Assembly (NCBI RefSeq): GCF_002165305.2
Contig: NZ_CP032280.1
Location: 7,540-71,539, forward strand
Source of the DNA: Acinetobacter sp. WCHA55
Lineage (GTDB): Bacteria; Pseudomonadota; Gammaproteobacteria; Pseudomonadales; Moraxellaceae
Reading direction: 5' to 3'
DNA: 64,000 nucleotides
Position 1 is the first letter of the stretch, and each line of letters begins with the position of its first letter. This document shows positions 8,010 to 15,560 of this stretch, piece after piece. The notes beneath the pieces are model-generated. The model did not search any database. It was not told where the DNA came from and worked only from the letters and a program-made list of their open reading frames with translations. A program made the translations under genes and the position numbers.

Positions 8010-8546
8010 TTACTTCTGCCTTGATTCTACAGCTTTGGCATCACCTGTCGGCCATTCACGAATCAATTTGTCGATTTCGGCGCTGTAATCTCTACAGATT
8101 TTTTCCATTTCAACAACAGTTCTGGAACATTCGACAACACTGTTTGCTCCACCAATGGCGATTGCCGTTTTGGTTTCGTCGGAAGCGTGGGGCAAATATT
8201 TGATGGTTTCTGTGGCTGTGTAGCGCACGCTGTCAAGCTCACGCAAACGATCAACATACAAAGCGTGGATAGCTTTAGTGTCTTTAATGTACTTTTCATT
8301 GGCTTTAATCCTATCTTCGGCCCAGTTTGCTTCTATCGTTTTAATCTCGGCTTCTAGCTCCGCTTTCTTGGTCTTGTGCGCCTCTTCAGCACTCACCTTT
8401 TCAGCTTCTAGCACCCCTACCTTGTTCTTGTAGTGTGAGCACGTAACAAGGCCACCGATGCAAAACAAAATCAGCACGGCGTATGTGATTAATCGAATGG
8501 TCGCAATTGCGCCCTTTATCTTGAGTTTTAATGCTTCAAAAAACAT
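8010..8546 (-). CDS. Rz: Inner-membrane spanin (Rz-like)
   Basis: A 178-residue protein with one N-terminal membrane segment (about residues 18-36, LITYAVLILFCIGGLVTC) and a long charged coiled-coil region (about 40-110) facing the periplasm. This is the architecture of i-spanins, which pair with an outer-membrane lipoprotein and fuse the two membranes at the end of lysis. The partner is nested inside it (8063-8299), which strongly supports the call. The endolysin and candidate holins are 30 kb away at 39.7-41.4 kb, so lysis genes are split. The ATG itself sits in the 3' arm of a strong hairpin. Confidence 0.85.
   Translation of the reverse strand: MFFEALKLKIKGAIATIRLITYAVLILFCIGGLVTCSHYKNKVGVLEAEKVSAEEAHKTKKAELEAEIKTIEANWAEDRIKANEKYIKDTKAIHALYVDRLRELDSVRYTATETIKYLPHASDETKTAIAIGGANSVVECSRTVVEMEKICRDYSAEIDKLIREWPTGDAKAVESRQK
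8063..8299 (-). CDS. Rz1: Outer-membrane spanin lipoprotein nested in Rz
   Basis: A 78-residue frame lies wholly inside the Rz gene in another reading frame. It begins with a basic, hydrophobic signal (residues 1-24) ending in the lipobox LTAC, with Cys25 as the lipidation site, followed by a short Pro-containing periplasmic region (TQPQKPSN, PTLPTKPKRQSP). Embedded Rz1 genes of this size are known in lambda-like and P2-like phages. The lipobox inside a shadow frame of an i-spanin would be an unlikely coincidence. It should be sorted to the outer membrane and bind the Rz coiled coil. Confidence 0.85.
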   Translation of the reverse strand: MKSTLKTLKLSTLCMLIVCVSLTACATQPQKPSNICPTLPTKPKRQSPLVEQTVLSNVPELLLKWKKSVEITAPKSTN

Positions 8547-8613
8547 GGCCTATCCCAGTTAAGTGATAGGCCATGTTTGCACGCTGAAAGCGCCGTGTTT
8601 TTGGATATTCCTG
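8541..8613 (-). promoter_or_regulatory. Post-stop-type box, CACGGCG, and hairpin containing the Rz start codon
   Basis: CAGGAATATCCAAAAA (8598-8613) is followed by CACGGCG (8591-8597). Then comes a strong hairpin, AAACATGGCCTATC...GATAGGCCATGTTT (8541-8578). The Rz ATG (8544-8546) is inside the 3' arm, so folding of the mRNA would hide the start codon. Confidence 0.65.
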
Positions 8614-8638
8614 TGCTGATTTATAAAATAAACATCAT

Positions 8639-8650
8639 GTTCATTTGAAC
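8639..8650. repeat. GTTCATTTGAAC palindrome
   Basis: A single copy of the 12-bp palindrome lies just downstream of the stop of the regulator gene at 8657-9439. The same motif, in 17-bp phase, also lies upstream of that gene. Confidence 0.7.
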
Positions 8651-8656
8651 AATTAT

Positions 8657-9439
8657 TCACTGCTTTAAAGGTAGGGTTTTAACGTATTCAGCCACCCAAG
8701 GCACATACTGCTCATTTACCTCATAAGTGATTTGAGTAGACACCCCTTCACCCTTAATTCCATTTAAATAACCCAACCCCACCAAGGGCTTTAACATACG
8801 CTGTACTGTGCGAAGACAAACACCACTAAAGATGCTCTGGATGTCCTGTGATGTTACTGGGGCATGCTTATAAACATGGGCCAGAATGAACATAGATCGC
8901 ACCAAATAGTCCACGCCAGCCGAACGGGTTTCAGGTAAAACAAGCTCATACTCCGACACCTGTTTTGCTAGGTAAGTCGGTTTTTCTTCAATCGGGATTA
9001 AATACTTTTCAATTGCTGACACATAATCCGTACCACCCTCTACACGGCGATAGATCATGTGATGACCATTTCTATTAAGCTTATGAATAATGAAGTCTTT
9101 CTTTTTCGCCGTGTGATACACATGCTGACCAAGGGTGAACGGGAACTTATGTACAGTCTTTGCCTCAACCGCTTTACCGACAGCAATGCAATCCTTTAAC
9201 TCATGATTTTTCTTTAGCGCTGATTGATAGGCCCTCTCCTTCATCGCCTTATGCTCTTTTTCATGGATTAAGTTTTTAATGGCAGATGTCATTTTAAATG
9301 TCTTAAAACCATCTTCACTTTCACGCACCAAAGAAAAACGATTATTTTTCCTGTCCACCATCTGAATTGACCAATAGTGGCCGTTCCCAACATGAAAGAC
9401 ACGCTGGCCTTTTTTGAATATCTTTGAATCTTTTTCCAC
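8657..9439 (-). CDS. Putative winged-helix regulator
   Basis: A 260-residue protein (MEKDSKIFKKGQRVFHVGNG). Residues 1-50 and 95-135 look like two related small beta modules (GQRVFHVGNGHYW..., GQHVYHTAKKKDF...). Residues 165-250 read as a winged helix: LVRSMFILAHVYKHAPVTSQDIQSIFSG, then VCLRTVQRMLKPLVGLGYLNG, then a beta wing. It is flanked on both sides by GTTCATTTGAAC palindromes (8639-8650 downstream; 9485-9513 upstream), so it is a candidate ligand for that repeat, alongside the ParB-like protein. Family not recognised; a DNA-binding role is inferred from the C-terminal pattern. Confidence 0.65.
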   Translation of the reverse strand: MEKDSKIFKKGQRVFHVGNGHYWSIQMVDRKNNRFSLVRESEDGFKTFKMTSAIKNLIHEKEHKAMKERAYQSALKKNHELKDCIAVGKAVEAKTVHKFPFTLGQHVYHTAKKKDFIIHKLNRNGHHMIYRRVEGGTDYVSAIEKYLIPIEEKPTYLAKQVSEYELVLPETRSAGVDYLVRSMFILAHVYKHAPVTSQDIQSIFSGVCLRTVQRMLKPLVGLGYLNGIKGEGVSTQITYEVNEQYVPWVAEYVKTLPLKQ

Positions 9440-9471
9440 TTAAATCACTATCCCAATTTAGCAATGCAATT

Positions 9472-9513
9472 ATTTAAACATAATGTTCATTTGAACACTA
9501 TGTTTAAATGAAC
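9472..9513. repeat. Phased GTTCATTTGAAC-type repeats upstream of a regulator gene
   Basis: GTTCATTTGAAC at 9485-9496 and GTTTAAATGAAC at 9502-9513 are spaced exactly 17 bp apart. A half site TTTAAAC lies one further step to the left (9473-9479). They are 33-74 bp upstream of the 8657-9439 start. Confidence 0.8.
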
Positions 9514-9516
9514 ATA

Positions 9517-9786
9517 TTATTTCAATACCTTGCGACGGTTTCCCTTACCACGCCAATCATCATTGGTATGTCGGTCTTTAATAGAATCAAGGTAATAAGG
9601 GTTTTGATGTAGGCCCAGACGTTCAGATAGTTTCGCCTCAGCAACATCTAGCGACTGGGTAGCACTATTACCCCAATCCATTTCCTTCCACTCAGATGGG
9701 ATCGGATTTTCGGCGTAAAAATTAAAATTAATAACACGGCCAGCCACGGCGCTACCCAAGATCAAAACTCTATGATTTCTTTTCAT
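9517..9786 (-). CDS. Small hypothetical protein
   Basis: An 89-residue protein, basic at both ends (MKRNHRVLILGSAVAGRVINF ... GKGNRRKVLK), overlapping the 3' end of the preceding gene by 17 bp. It has no recognised domain. It is the last gene of the block read from 14560 before the phased repeats at 9472-9513, so it probably ends an early transcript. Confidence 0.6.
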   Translation of the reverse strand: MKRNHRVLILGSAVAGRVINFNFYAENPIPSEWKEMDWGNSATQSLDVAEAKLSERLGLHQNPYYLDSIKDRHTNDDWRGKGNRRKVLK

Positions 9787-10102
9787 TTCTTTGCTTCACA
9801 AAACTTTCTAAAATTTCTGCTATTTTTGGATCAAATGGTGCTTCGGCGCACATACCAAGATCATCTATTAATTCGCTCTCAAATGCCTCAGAAACAGCAT
9901 AAAAGCGCTCACCCGCTTGGGCAGTGCGGAATGTCAAATAACCGTCTTTAAACAGATTTACGACCAGCTGATTAAGGGATGGTTTTTCCATTTCAAACAG
10001 CTGTAGATCCACCAGCTCATTAATCGACTTTTCGCCGTGTCTTAATAAGCATTGCAACACCAGCATGCGTTTTTTAAAGCCTGATACAGTTTTCTTTCCC
10101 AT
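9770..10102 (-). CDS. Putative winged-helix protein
   Basis: 110 residues from MGKKTVSGFKKRMLVLQCLLRHGEKS. The helix-strand order (LQCLLRHGEKSINELVDLQLF, then SLNQLVVNLFKDGYLTFR) resembles a small winged helix. I chose this ATG because GGAGGTG stands six bases upstream, overlapping the end of the preceding nuclease gene; the longer frame lacks such a site. It overlaps the next gene by 17 bp. It may be a small transcription factor; nothing specifies its target. Confidence 0.65.
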   Translation of the reverse strand: MGKKTVSGFKKRMLVLQCLLRHGEKSINELVDLQLFEMEKPSLNQLVVNLFKDGYLTFRTAQAGERFYAVSEAFESELIDDLGMCAEAPFDPKIAEILESFVKQRNEKKS

Positions 10103-10104
10103 GG

Positions 10105-10989
10105 TCACACCTCCGCATCCGATGGGGCCAAGGTGCAAAACTGCTCAACCTTTTCTACTTGGCTCTTCAAATCGCGCAATATGCTGTTCATAGCCGATTG
10201 GCATGCTCCGACATGGGCATCTTTGGAAAGTAGCTCTTTTTGCCGTTTAAAGGCTCTCTGCACCTCCCAGATGTGCGACTGAGGGGAAATGCCCAGCAAG
10301 TCGCATAACTCATGATGAAGTGTTTCATAAGCTTGTTTATCTGATTCTAGTGATTGACGCTCACGCTCCGCGCTCTCAATGAAATTAAGATCACCTAAGC
10401 GTTTCCGTAATTCCTCAGTTTTATAATCAAGACGGCTTTGGGCATTATCACGGCGCTGTAAAGCTTGGCCCAGCTCTTCACCATATTTCGCTGAAATTAC
10501 TTTTCGGGCGCGATGTTCAAATGCTTGCTCAAAGCGACGGCTATGTACCGTTCGCCCTACACCATCAATCAGCATTTTTATCCAAAACTCTTTAGGCAAA
10601 TCATTCGCTATTGGGGTCAACGTTGGGCCTTTGACCATGCGCCAACATGATTCACTGCGGACAATAAGCCCACACCCTTTAGGTACGTCATCTTTATCAA
10701 TCAAGCCCTTTGGCACGGCGAAAATCACGCCTGACGCATATTTAAGATAGCTTTGCCATTTGCCCTTGGTAATGTCCTGTCGGAAGTCTGAAACAGATAC
10801 TTTGCACTCATAAGCAATCGGTAAAAACTTAGAATATGATTTAGGTGCGGTGAATACGTCTGGCCGTGGCGAACCAGACGGCCCCAACTGCATATCTGTC
10901 CAAATCATACGATCCGTGTTATTACCCAGATGCTTTGCAAGGTCTTCAGCAAGCTCGTCATGTTTCCATTTTTTAGATTGTTCTTTCAC
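10105..10989 (-). CDS. PD-(D/E)XK nuclease-like protein, MmcB-related
   Basis: A 294-residue protein. Residues 36-120 carry a PD-(D/E)XK core: RPDVF with D44, then AYECKVS with E61 and K63, followed by DFRQDITKGKWQSYLKYASGVIFAVPKGLI. This pattern is shared with MmcB-type DNA repair proteins. Residues 150-290 are a long charged helical region, predicted coiled coil, that may give oligomerisation. The order of active-site residues is intact. It probably cuts or repairs DNA during infection. It overlaps its upstream neighbour by 17 bp and is part of the 9.5-14.6 kb transcript. Confidence 0.75.
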   Translation of the reverse strand: MKEQSKKWKHDELAEDLAKHLGNNTDRMIWTDMQLGPSGSPRPDVFTAPKSYSKFLPIAYECKVSVSDFRQDITKGKWQSYLKYASGVIFAVPKGLIDKDDVPKGCGLIVRSESCWRMVKGPTLTPIANDLPKEFWIKMLIDGVGRTVHSRRFEQAFEHRARKVISAKYGEELGQALQRRDNAQSRLDYKTEELRKRLGDLNFIESAERERQSLESDKQAYETLHHELCDLLGISPQSHIWEVQRAFKRQKELLSKDAHVGACQSAMNSILRDLKSQVEKVEQFCTLAPSDAEV

Positions 10990-11218
10990 TTGTCGCCTCT
11001 TTGTCTTGGGCCTCTAAATCAATCAAGCCAAAATTAAATTGCTGGGCCAACTCGGTACACAAACCCAAAGCAATGTTTAGCTCTATGTTGATTTCTAGTT
11101 CATCAATTTTGACTAAGACATAATCTCTGCCAGCAAGAATCTTTGCCGAAACTTCGGTATGCCCAAAGCTTGTACCATCAATGGTTATGTGTGTTATTTC
11201 TGTGGTGATGTCTGCCAT
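10973..11218 (-). CDS. Small hypothetical protein
   Basis: 81 residues from MADITTEITHITIDGTSFGH, acidic and beta-rich in the first half. The frame is open 38 codons further upstream, but that extension overlaps the previous gene with unnatural composition. TGGGG lies before the chosen ATG, which touches the previous stop (TAGTATG). It overlaps the nuclease gene downstream by 17 bp. No domain recognised. Confidence 0.65.
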   Translation of the reverse strand: MADITTEITHITIDGTSFGHTEVSAKILAGRDYVLVKIDELEINIELNIALGLCTELAQQFNFGLIDLEAQDKEATSERTI

Positions 11219-11219
11219 A

Positions 11220-11660
11220 CTAAACCCCAGATAAACAAAAGCTGATTTCACAGCCGACAATAAAGTTGTCATTACCTGTAAAAGCAATTTCACCAAAAAT
11301 ATACATAAATTCATGCATCTGAAGCTTGGCATAACCTTCTGAATCTAGCTCTAAGGCTGTATTAACCTTCATGCTTCTCATATGACTGGTAAATTCGCGC
11401 ATCTTCCTCTTGTAGTGCTCTGAACCGTATTGAGTGGGCCTGAACCGCACATAATTATTAAGGCTGAATTTCACCATGTTTTTAGCATCATGGTCGGCTA
11501 TCGCCTTGCGTAGATCATCTATTAGAAAGCTTGATTGCCCTGTCATATTAGGGAAAGACAAAATATCGCCGTGGTATTCATCTCTTGTAATCCAATACTT
11601 TGCCCACTCTGGCGCACCGTTCACAATTTCACGCATTTTCGCTATTGATATATCAGTCAT
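11220..11660 (-). CDS. Hypothetical protein
   Basis: 146 residues from MTDISIAKMREIVNGAPEW. GGAGG is seven to eleven bases upstream of this ATG, which overlaps the end of the preceding gene by 4 bp. The sequence is typical of small phage proteins of unknown function, soluble, with several aromatic residues (WAKYWITRDEYHG). It is in the operon read from 14560. No motif identified. Confidence 0.65.
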   Translation of the reverse strand: MTDISIAKMREIVNGAPEWAKYWITRDEYHGDILSFPNMTGQSSFLIDDLRKAIADHDAKNMVKFSLNNYVRFRPTQYGSEHYKRKMREFTSHMRSMKVNTALELDSEGYAKLQMHEFMYIFGEIAFTGNDNFIVGCEISFCLSGV

Positions 11661-12034
11661 AAGCACGCCTCCACATCCGCCACGGCTTCAACAATGGCTC
11701 TAGGCGGTTTACGGCCATAGCGTTTTAAGGTGCTCTTTGCAGGGGTAAGTCCACCCAATCGAGCAACCACTTCATGCGACTCAAGCAAACCTTTAACGTC
11801 GGTGAGTGAGATACGTTTCTTGTGGCGTAAAAATGGCACCCATGTATTACCTTTCCATAGGTCAAAGCTATTTTTAGACTCTTCTGGGACGTTCTTCAGG
11901 TAATCCGCTGTACAGAACTCAGCATCATATAAAAAGTCTGTAGCGCCCTCTGGTGCGCGTGTAATAACCTTCTCCACGGCGTTAGCGCCGTGGGTTTTAA
12001 AGAATAAAATCGCTTGTTCTTGGCGTTCGATCAT
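11657..12034 (-). CDS. Hypothetical protein
   Basis: 125 residues (MIERQEQAILFFKTHGANAVEKV). The segment THGANAVEKVITRAPEGAT resembles LHGANALNRMFKKRPSDS in the gene at 16089-16595, suggesting a small related module in both. The C-terminal part SLTDVKGLLESHEVVARLGGLTPAKSTLKRYGRKPP is basic and may contain an HTH, but this is uncertain. The gene includes an inverted pair of the CACGGCG motif (11975-11992). It overlaps both neighbours by 4 bp. Confidence 0.65.
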   Translation of the reverse strand: MIERQEQAILFFKTHGANAVEKVITRAPEGATDFLYDAEFCTADYLKNVPEESKNSFDLWKGNTWVPFLRHKKRISLTDVKGLLESHEVVARLGGLTPAKSTLKRYGRKPPRAIVEAVADVEACL

Positions 12035-12294
12035 ATCTTGTCACTCACATAGGCCAAAACAGCCCCTAAAATTGCAAATAAGAACATCCAAGGTTTATAG
12101 GCATCTTGTAATGCCTCATTTTCGCTTTCCATTTGTTTAAATATGGCATAAGCATCACTAGCCTCTGGACTATAAAAGTCATCGCTGGCGTGGCAATAAC
12201 CCAACAAAACAATGTCACTTGCCTCTGGGTTACGTTCACGCTCTGCTTTGTAGTGAATAGACTGACGGTAAAGACTCATAAAGCGCTCATTCAT
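12031..12294 (-). CDS. Small C-tail-anchored membrane protein
   Basis: 87 residues with a hydrophilic N-terminus and one predicted membrane segment at the extreme C-terminus (MFLFAILGAVLAYVSDKI). It overlaps both neighbours by 4 bp. Function unknown; superinfection or host-takeover membrane proteins of this size are common in early phage operons, but nothing here proves that. Confidence 0.6.
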   Translation of the reverse strand: MNERFMSLYRQSIHYKAERERNPEASDIVLLGYCHASDDFYSPEASDAYAIFKQMESENEALQDAYKPWMFLFAILGAVLAYVSDKI

Positions 12295-12518
12295 AGCGAA
12301 CCCACCTTAGAAAAACACCCACTAACCGCCGTATATTCATGCCCTGTTTCATCCTTGACTTGAACCATTTCAAGGCTAGACCGAACCCCAATTTTTGCAC
12401 GCTTAACAGTAAGTCGGCCGACTGGTTTACGTGTCATAGCTTTAAAACAATCTGGACTCATAACAACAGCATCACCAGCTTTAAAATGGCAGTCATTTTT
12501 TATTGATTTAGCGCTCAT
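12291..12518 (-). CDS. Small hypothetical protein
   Basis: 75 residues (MSAKSIKNDCHFKAGDAVVMSPDC), beta-rich, basic in the middle (MTRKPVGRLTVKRAKIG). The pattern FKAGDAVVM...VKDETGHEYTAV suggests a small SH3-like or KOW-like barrel, tentatively. It overlaps its neighbours by 4 bp at each end. Confidence 0.6.
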   Translation of the reverse strand: MSAKSIKNDCHFKAGDAVVMSPDCFKAMTRKPVGRLTVKRAKIGVRSSLEMVQVKDETGHEYTAVSGCFSKVGSL

Positions 12519-13219
12519 TTTCGACCACCCACTTTAGCCACCTTGAAATCAATCACCCATACCCATGGGTTTTTATCCCAAGCACTGTCGCCGTGAATCT
12601 TTTCCCATGCATGACGGAAATTAGTTTGAGCACCAATTGCGAAACCCATTTCAACTGCAGTCGGGTGAGTCGAATAATCACATCCCTCAGCCTTAGCATC
12701 TTCTTTAGAAATGCTCTGTAATCGCTCTACGCGGATGCTAGTGATTTCAAGCAAAATACGGCTTGCCCAGCGTGGCATTCTGTAGTTTGGAGTCCATAAG
12801 CTCAGTTCTGGTTGATTGGCCTCTGCCTTATAAAAAACGTGCTTATTCGTTTTCAAGGCTTTAGGCAACTCCGATACCTTTGAGCCACATCCGTCCCAGC
12901 TGTAGTAGGTGTGCAAGCTATCTTCATCATTCCAATGGTCTGAATCAGCCGATGGATCTGGCATAAATGCTTCACGCACCCAAAGACAGTCGCCAACCAC
13001 ACCAAAGGGGCACTTTATTGTGAATGGGAAAGTTGTAATGTACTGTTCAATGACTTGCTCACTCTTGGCCGTGCCCTTCCAGTAGCCATGTTCACCGTTA
13101 GGAACAAACCCAGTAACGACTGGATGGGTATTATCCAGAACACGGCGCGTCTGGGTCTTACGGCCTTCTAAAATAGCTTTAACCATTTCAGTATTAAATA
13201 AAATCGGACGTTCTTTCAT
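12515..13219 (-). CDS. ASCH/PUA-like domain protein
   Basis: A 234-residue protein starting MKERPILFNTEMVKAILEGRKTQ. The signature (MxxAILxGRKTQTRR, residues 11-26, then WVREAF near 95 and VERLQSISKEDAKAEG near 180) is the well-known phage ASCH-type protein, a PUA-like fold thought to bind RNA or nucleotides. It is often annotated as a morphogenetic or hypothetical protein. The start overlaps the preceding gene by 4 bp. The biochemical role in phages is not settled. Confidence 0.8.
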   Translation of the reverse strand: MKERPILFNTEMVKAILEGRKTQTRRVLDNTHPVVTGFVPNGEHGYWKGTAKSEQVIEQYITTFPFTIKCPFGVVGDCLWVREAFMPDPSADSDHWNDEDSLHTYYSWDGCGSKVSELPKALKTNKHVFYKAEANQPELSLWTPNYRMPRWASRILLEITSIRVERLQSISKEDAKAEGCDYSTHPTAVEMGFAIGAQTNFRHAWEKIHGDSAWDKNPWVWVIDFKVAKVGGRK

Positions 13220-13560
13220 GAAACCTCCGCCAAAGACTGTTCATCTTTCGTTAGACGGCGGTTAGCGTGGCGCTCTGCTGTTGTTGCCAAGCGAATAAAA
13301 TGTGCTTGCACCAATTCACCGCCAATCAGCCAGTAATATTCGCTAGGTTGAAAATCCCCAATCGTTAATAGGGAGTCATCTGAATTATCATTTTTTAAAA
13401 CGACAATATCGCCATTGCAAAATTCAGGCTCATAGACAGTACGTGTACCCATAGATTGATCATCGTCTTGATGACAATTGACCTTCACCAAACAGTGATT
13501 GCACTGTTCATCTTTATATTCAGGGCACTTACTTGCGCACGGATGTTTTAATTCATTCAT
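13216..13560 (-). CDS. Small Cys-rich hypothetical protein
   Basis: 114 residues with a cluster of Cys and His at the N-terminus (CASKCPEYKDEQCNHCLVKVNCHQ), likely a metal-binding knuckle, followed by a beta segment (NGDIVVLKNDN...GDFQPSEYYWLIGGELVQAHFIRLA). It overlaps both neighbours by 4 bp. Function unknown. Confidence 0.65.
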   Translation of the reverse strand: MNELKHPCASKCPEYKDEQCNHCLVKVNCHQDDDQSMGTRTVYEPEFCNGDIVVLKNDNSDDSLLTIGDFQPSEYYWLIGGELVQAHFIRLATTAERHANRRLTKDEQSLAEVS

Positions 13561-13817
13561 TGATTTGCCTCTTGAGCATTATTTTCGTTGTAAATCCACA
13601 TGGTTCGCATGCCTGTTGGTTTAAAAGACATTACCCCTGTGCCTTTGGTGCGGATAATCACGCCCAAGTCATAAGCACACTGTTTTTCTGTAATTGCATG
13701 GCCTTTTCTCTTCATACGGACAGTTAGACTCGCCGTGTTTGGTCGTCTCTTTTCCGCCTTGGCATCTTTTACGCATTGCAAAACTTGTTGTTGTCTTTCT
13801 GATAGTTTTAGACTCAT
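13557..13817 (-). CDS. Small winged-helix-like protein
   Basis: 86 residues (MSLKLSERQQQVLQCVKDAKAEK). LSERQQQVLQCV and the following basic helix-turn segment (SLTVRMKRKGHAITEKQCAYDLGVIIR) suggest a small winged helix. The gene overlaps both neighbours by 4 bp. Target and function unknown. Confidence 0.6.
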   Translation of the reverse strand: MSLKLSERQQQVLQCVKDAKAEKRRPNTASLTVRMKRKGHAITEKQCAYDLGVIIRTKGTGVMSFKPTGMRTMWIYNENNAQEANQ

Positions 13818-14560
13818 TGGTTATTCCCCAGTACCCGCTTTGCTTCACTGACAATCGAATCATCTAGGTTTACGGGAGTAGTGGCTATTTGGGTGATTTC
13901 ACCCAGTCTTTTCGCATCTGCAATCTGTTTCATTGCCAATGCACGCTCTACACCATGAACCATTGAGCTAAGCTTCTGATCATCTGAAAAAGCTTCATAT
14001 GCTTTAAAGTGGGGAACCGAACGGTCTAACCAATGCTTGTCAATCACCCAAGGTAGGACATATAAAATGTCTTTCTTATCCATCCCGTACATACGGGCAT
14101 TACCAAAGCAATCGAATGAAATGGATTCATGTAAATTACGGTTAATTGCAATAAAGTTAATTGAGCCTTTATTGAGTATTTCGGCTAATTGCGCCGTGTC
14201 TGGGTATCCCTGCTTCACCAATTCGACCAACTCGAAGTATTTCTCTTCAGCACGGCGTATATCTGGAATATTTTCACAAACAATCGTCACGTGACGGCCA
14301 TGTATGCGGTATTCAATTGCACTGGTGAGCATACGGCTGGCTTTAACCTCTTGGTCGGCGCGTATAAGAGCTGAATTATTTTGTATCTGTTGAACGGCCT
14401 GAATGGTCTTAAAAACTGTTATGAACGTTTGATCAATCCCATCTGTACGGCCAGCCTGAAGACGGTCATATACATCCGACCAATAAGACGGATGTGCAAT
14501 AAAAATGGTTTCCATATCAACCATAGAATTTATGGTCTGAATAAATAGTTTTTTTGACAT
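13814..14560 (-). CDS. Hypothetical early protein, first gene of a repressor-controlled operon
   Basis: A 248-residue soluble protein (MSKKLFIQTINSMVDMETIFIAH) with no recognised domain. It is the first gene of a run of closely overlapping genes down to 9517. Its upstream region carries a 14-bp palindrome ATTCTTAAAAGAAT (14618-14631), matching the putative CI operator. That makes it a likely target of lysogenic repression. It contains two copies of the CACGGCG motif. Confidence 0.65.
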   Translation of the reverse strand: MSKKLFIQTINSMVDMETIFIAHPSYWSDVYDRLQAGRTDGIDQTFITVFKTIQAVQQIQNNSALIRADQEVKASRMLTSAIEYRIHGRHVTIVCENIPDIRRAEEKYFELVELVKQGYPDTAQLAEILNKGSINFIAINRNLHESISFDCFGNARMYGMDKKDILYVLPWVIDKHWLDRSVPHFKAYEAFSDDQKLSSMVHGVERALAMKQIADAKRLGEITQIATTPVNLDDSIVSEAKRVLGNNQ

Positions 14561-14617
14561 TTGCTTTATCCCAATGTGATTGTTAATTCACCAAAGGAAT
14601 AATACACGCTTAAAACT

Positions 14618-14631
14618 ATTCTTAAAAGAAT
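14618..14631. promoter_or_regulatory. Putative CI-type operator
   Basis: A perfect half-site pair, ATTCT-TAAA-AGAAT, 58 bp upstream of the 13814-14560 start, in AT-rich DNA suited to a promoter. It is one of eight such sites in the window. Confidence 0.65.
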
Positions 14632-14703
14632 AATTTTAGAAATAAACACGGCGTTTTAACGGCTTGTGAGTAGAATTAATTATTTTATTTATTCTTAAAG
14701 TGG

Positions 14704-14760
14704 TCATTTATGCGCACAGATTACCCCTGTACGCATAAATAAAAGGATTAGATATTCCTG
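14704..14760 (-). promoter_or_regulatory. Post-stop box plus strong hairpin
   Basis: CAGGAATATC (14751-14760) touches the stop of the gene at 14761-15441. It is followed by a hairpin TTATGCGTACAG...CTGTGCGCATAA (about 14707-14738) without a T-run. The next gene starts about 150 bp later, so this copy differs from those that abut a start codon. Confidence 0.5.
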
Positions 14761-15441
14761 TTAAGGCTTATAGAAACTATTATCAGCAGTCGTTTTACGT
14801 TTTTTAGGCTGTTCAAGGTGCGAATACTGGGTTAGCGGGGTATTAAATACGGCATGAGCCACACAATCCGCCACATCCTCAAACTGGCCCACTTGGTCGG
14901 GATCATTACTCCCCGTGCATTTATATCGATGGTCTTCCGCTTTAGGACAGCGCTTGTTTCCACACGTAGAGCATAGAATCATTATTCTCGGTCTGTCGCC
15001 AGCATCCTTAAAACACTGTAAACAATCGTGACCTTTTAACTCTCCACCCATTATATTTAAGCGGTAAACTTCTTCACCAATCGCTTCATGCTTCTTTCCG
15101 ATCCCAAGTAAATCATCTTTGGTTTTGGGATCTAACCACTTCAACTTATCCAATGTAGACGGCGCAATAGCATGAGCCTGATCGACAGAATCCCTATACT
15201 TTTCATTCTGACGTTGCTCATGCTCTAAAATCGCCTCTGGGACACCTTTATCGCCCTCATACTCAATATAGCGGGAACAACTAAAAGCCACGCCTTGGGC
15301 CTTAAAACTACCGTGTGCAAGACAATCTCGAATGATTTTACCTTGGCACCAGTAATACCCAGCTAGAAAAACCGTTCCCAGCGCCATAGCCAGCACAACA
15401 GCACCCAAAATCAAGAAAGCCAAAACATCAGAATTATGCAT
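14761..15441 (-). CDS. Membrane-anchored zinc-knuckle protein
   Basis: 226 residues. One N-terminal membrane segment (about 6-30, LAFLILGAVVLAMALGTVFLAG) is followed by a soluble part. Residues 138-178 carry a Cys-rich motif: CLQCFKDAGDRPRIMILCST, then CGNKRCPKAEDHRYKC. The pattern resembles the short Zn-binding motif found in many phage Eaa-like hypothetical proteins. The ATG overlaps the 3' arm of a hairpin (15441-15474). Role unknown; cytoplasmic face with metal site is inferred. Confidence 0.7.
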   Translation of the reverse strand: MHNSDVLAFLILGAVVLAMALGTVFLAGYYWCQGKIIRDCLAHGSFKAQGVAFSCSRYIEYEGDKGVPEAILEHEQRQNEKYRDSVDQAHAIAPSTLDKLKWLDPKTKDDLLGIGKKHEAIGEEVYRLNIMGGELKGHDCLQCFKDAGDRPRIMILCSTCGNKRCPKAEDHRYKCTGSNDPDQVGQFEDVADCVAHAVFNTPLTQYSHLEQPKKRKTTADNSFYKP

Positions 15442-15474
15442 AGGATTATCCCTGTTAGATTTGATCTAATCCTA
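15441..15474 (-). promoter_or_regulatory. Hairpin overlapping a start codon
   Basis: TAGGATTAGATC...GATAATCCTA is an inverted repeat whose last bases are the beginning of the ATG of the gene at 14761-15441. It lies about 20 bp after a TAGGAATATTGAAAA box and CACGGCG. Confidence 0.55.
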
Positions 15475-15494
15475 GACAAACCCACACGGCGCAC

Positions 15495-15516
15495 TTTTCA
15501 ATATTCCTAAAAGAAT
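15495..15516. promoter_or_regulatory. Putative CI-type operator fused to an AGGAATATTG box
   Basis: ATTCC-TAAA-AGAAT (15503-15516) fits the operator palindrome. Read on the minus strand its right half is the AGGAAT of the box TAGGAATATTGAAAA (15495-15509). This is the only place where the two sequence families overlap. Confidence 0.55.
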
Positions 15517-15560
15517 AAAGGCCCGATCAATGATCAAGCCTTTTCATTCTGAAAACAGTC

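Noticed and set aside
14585..14601. A ninth CI-type operator near ATTCACCAAAGGAAT
   Set aside because: Half sites are five rather than four bases apart and one half is degenerate.
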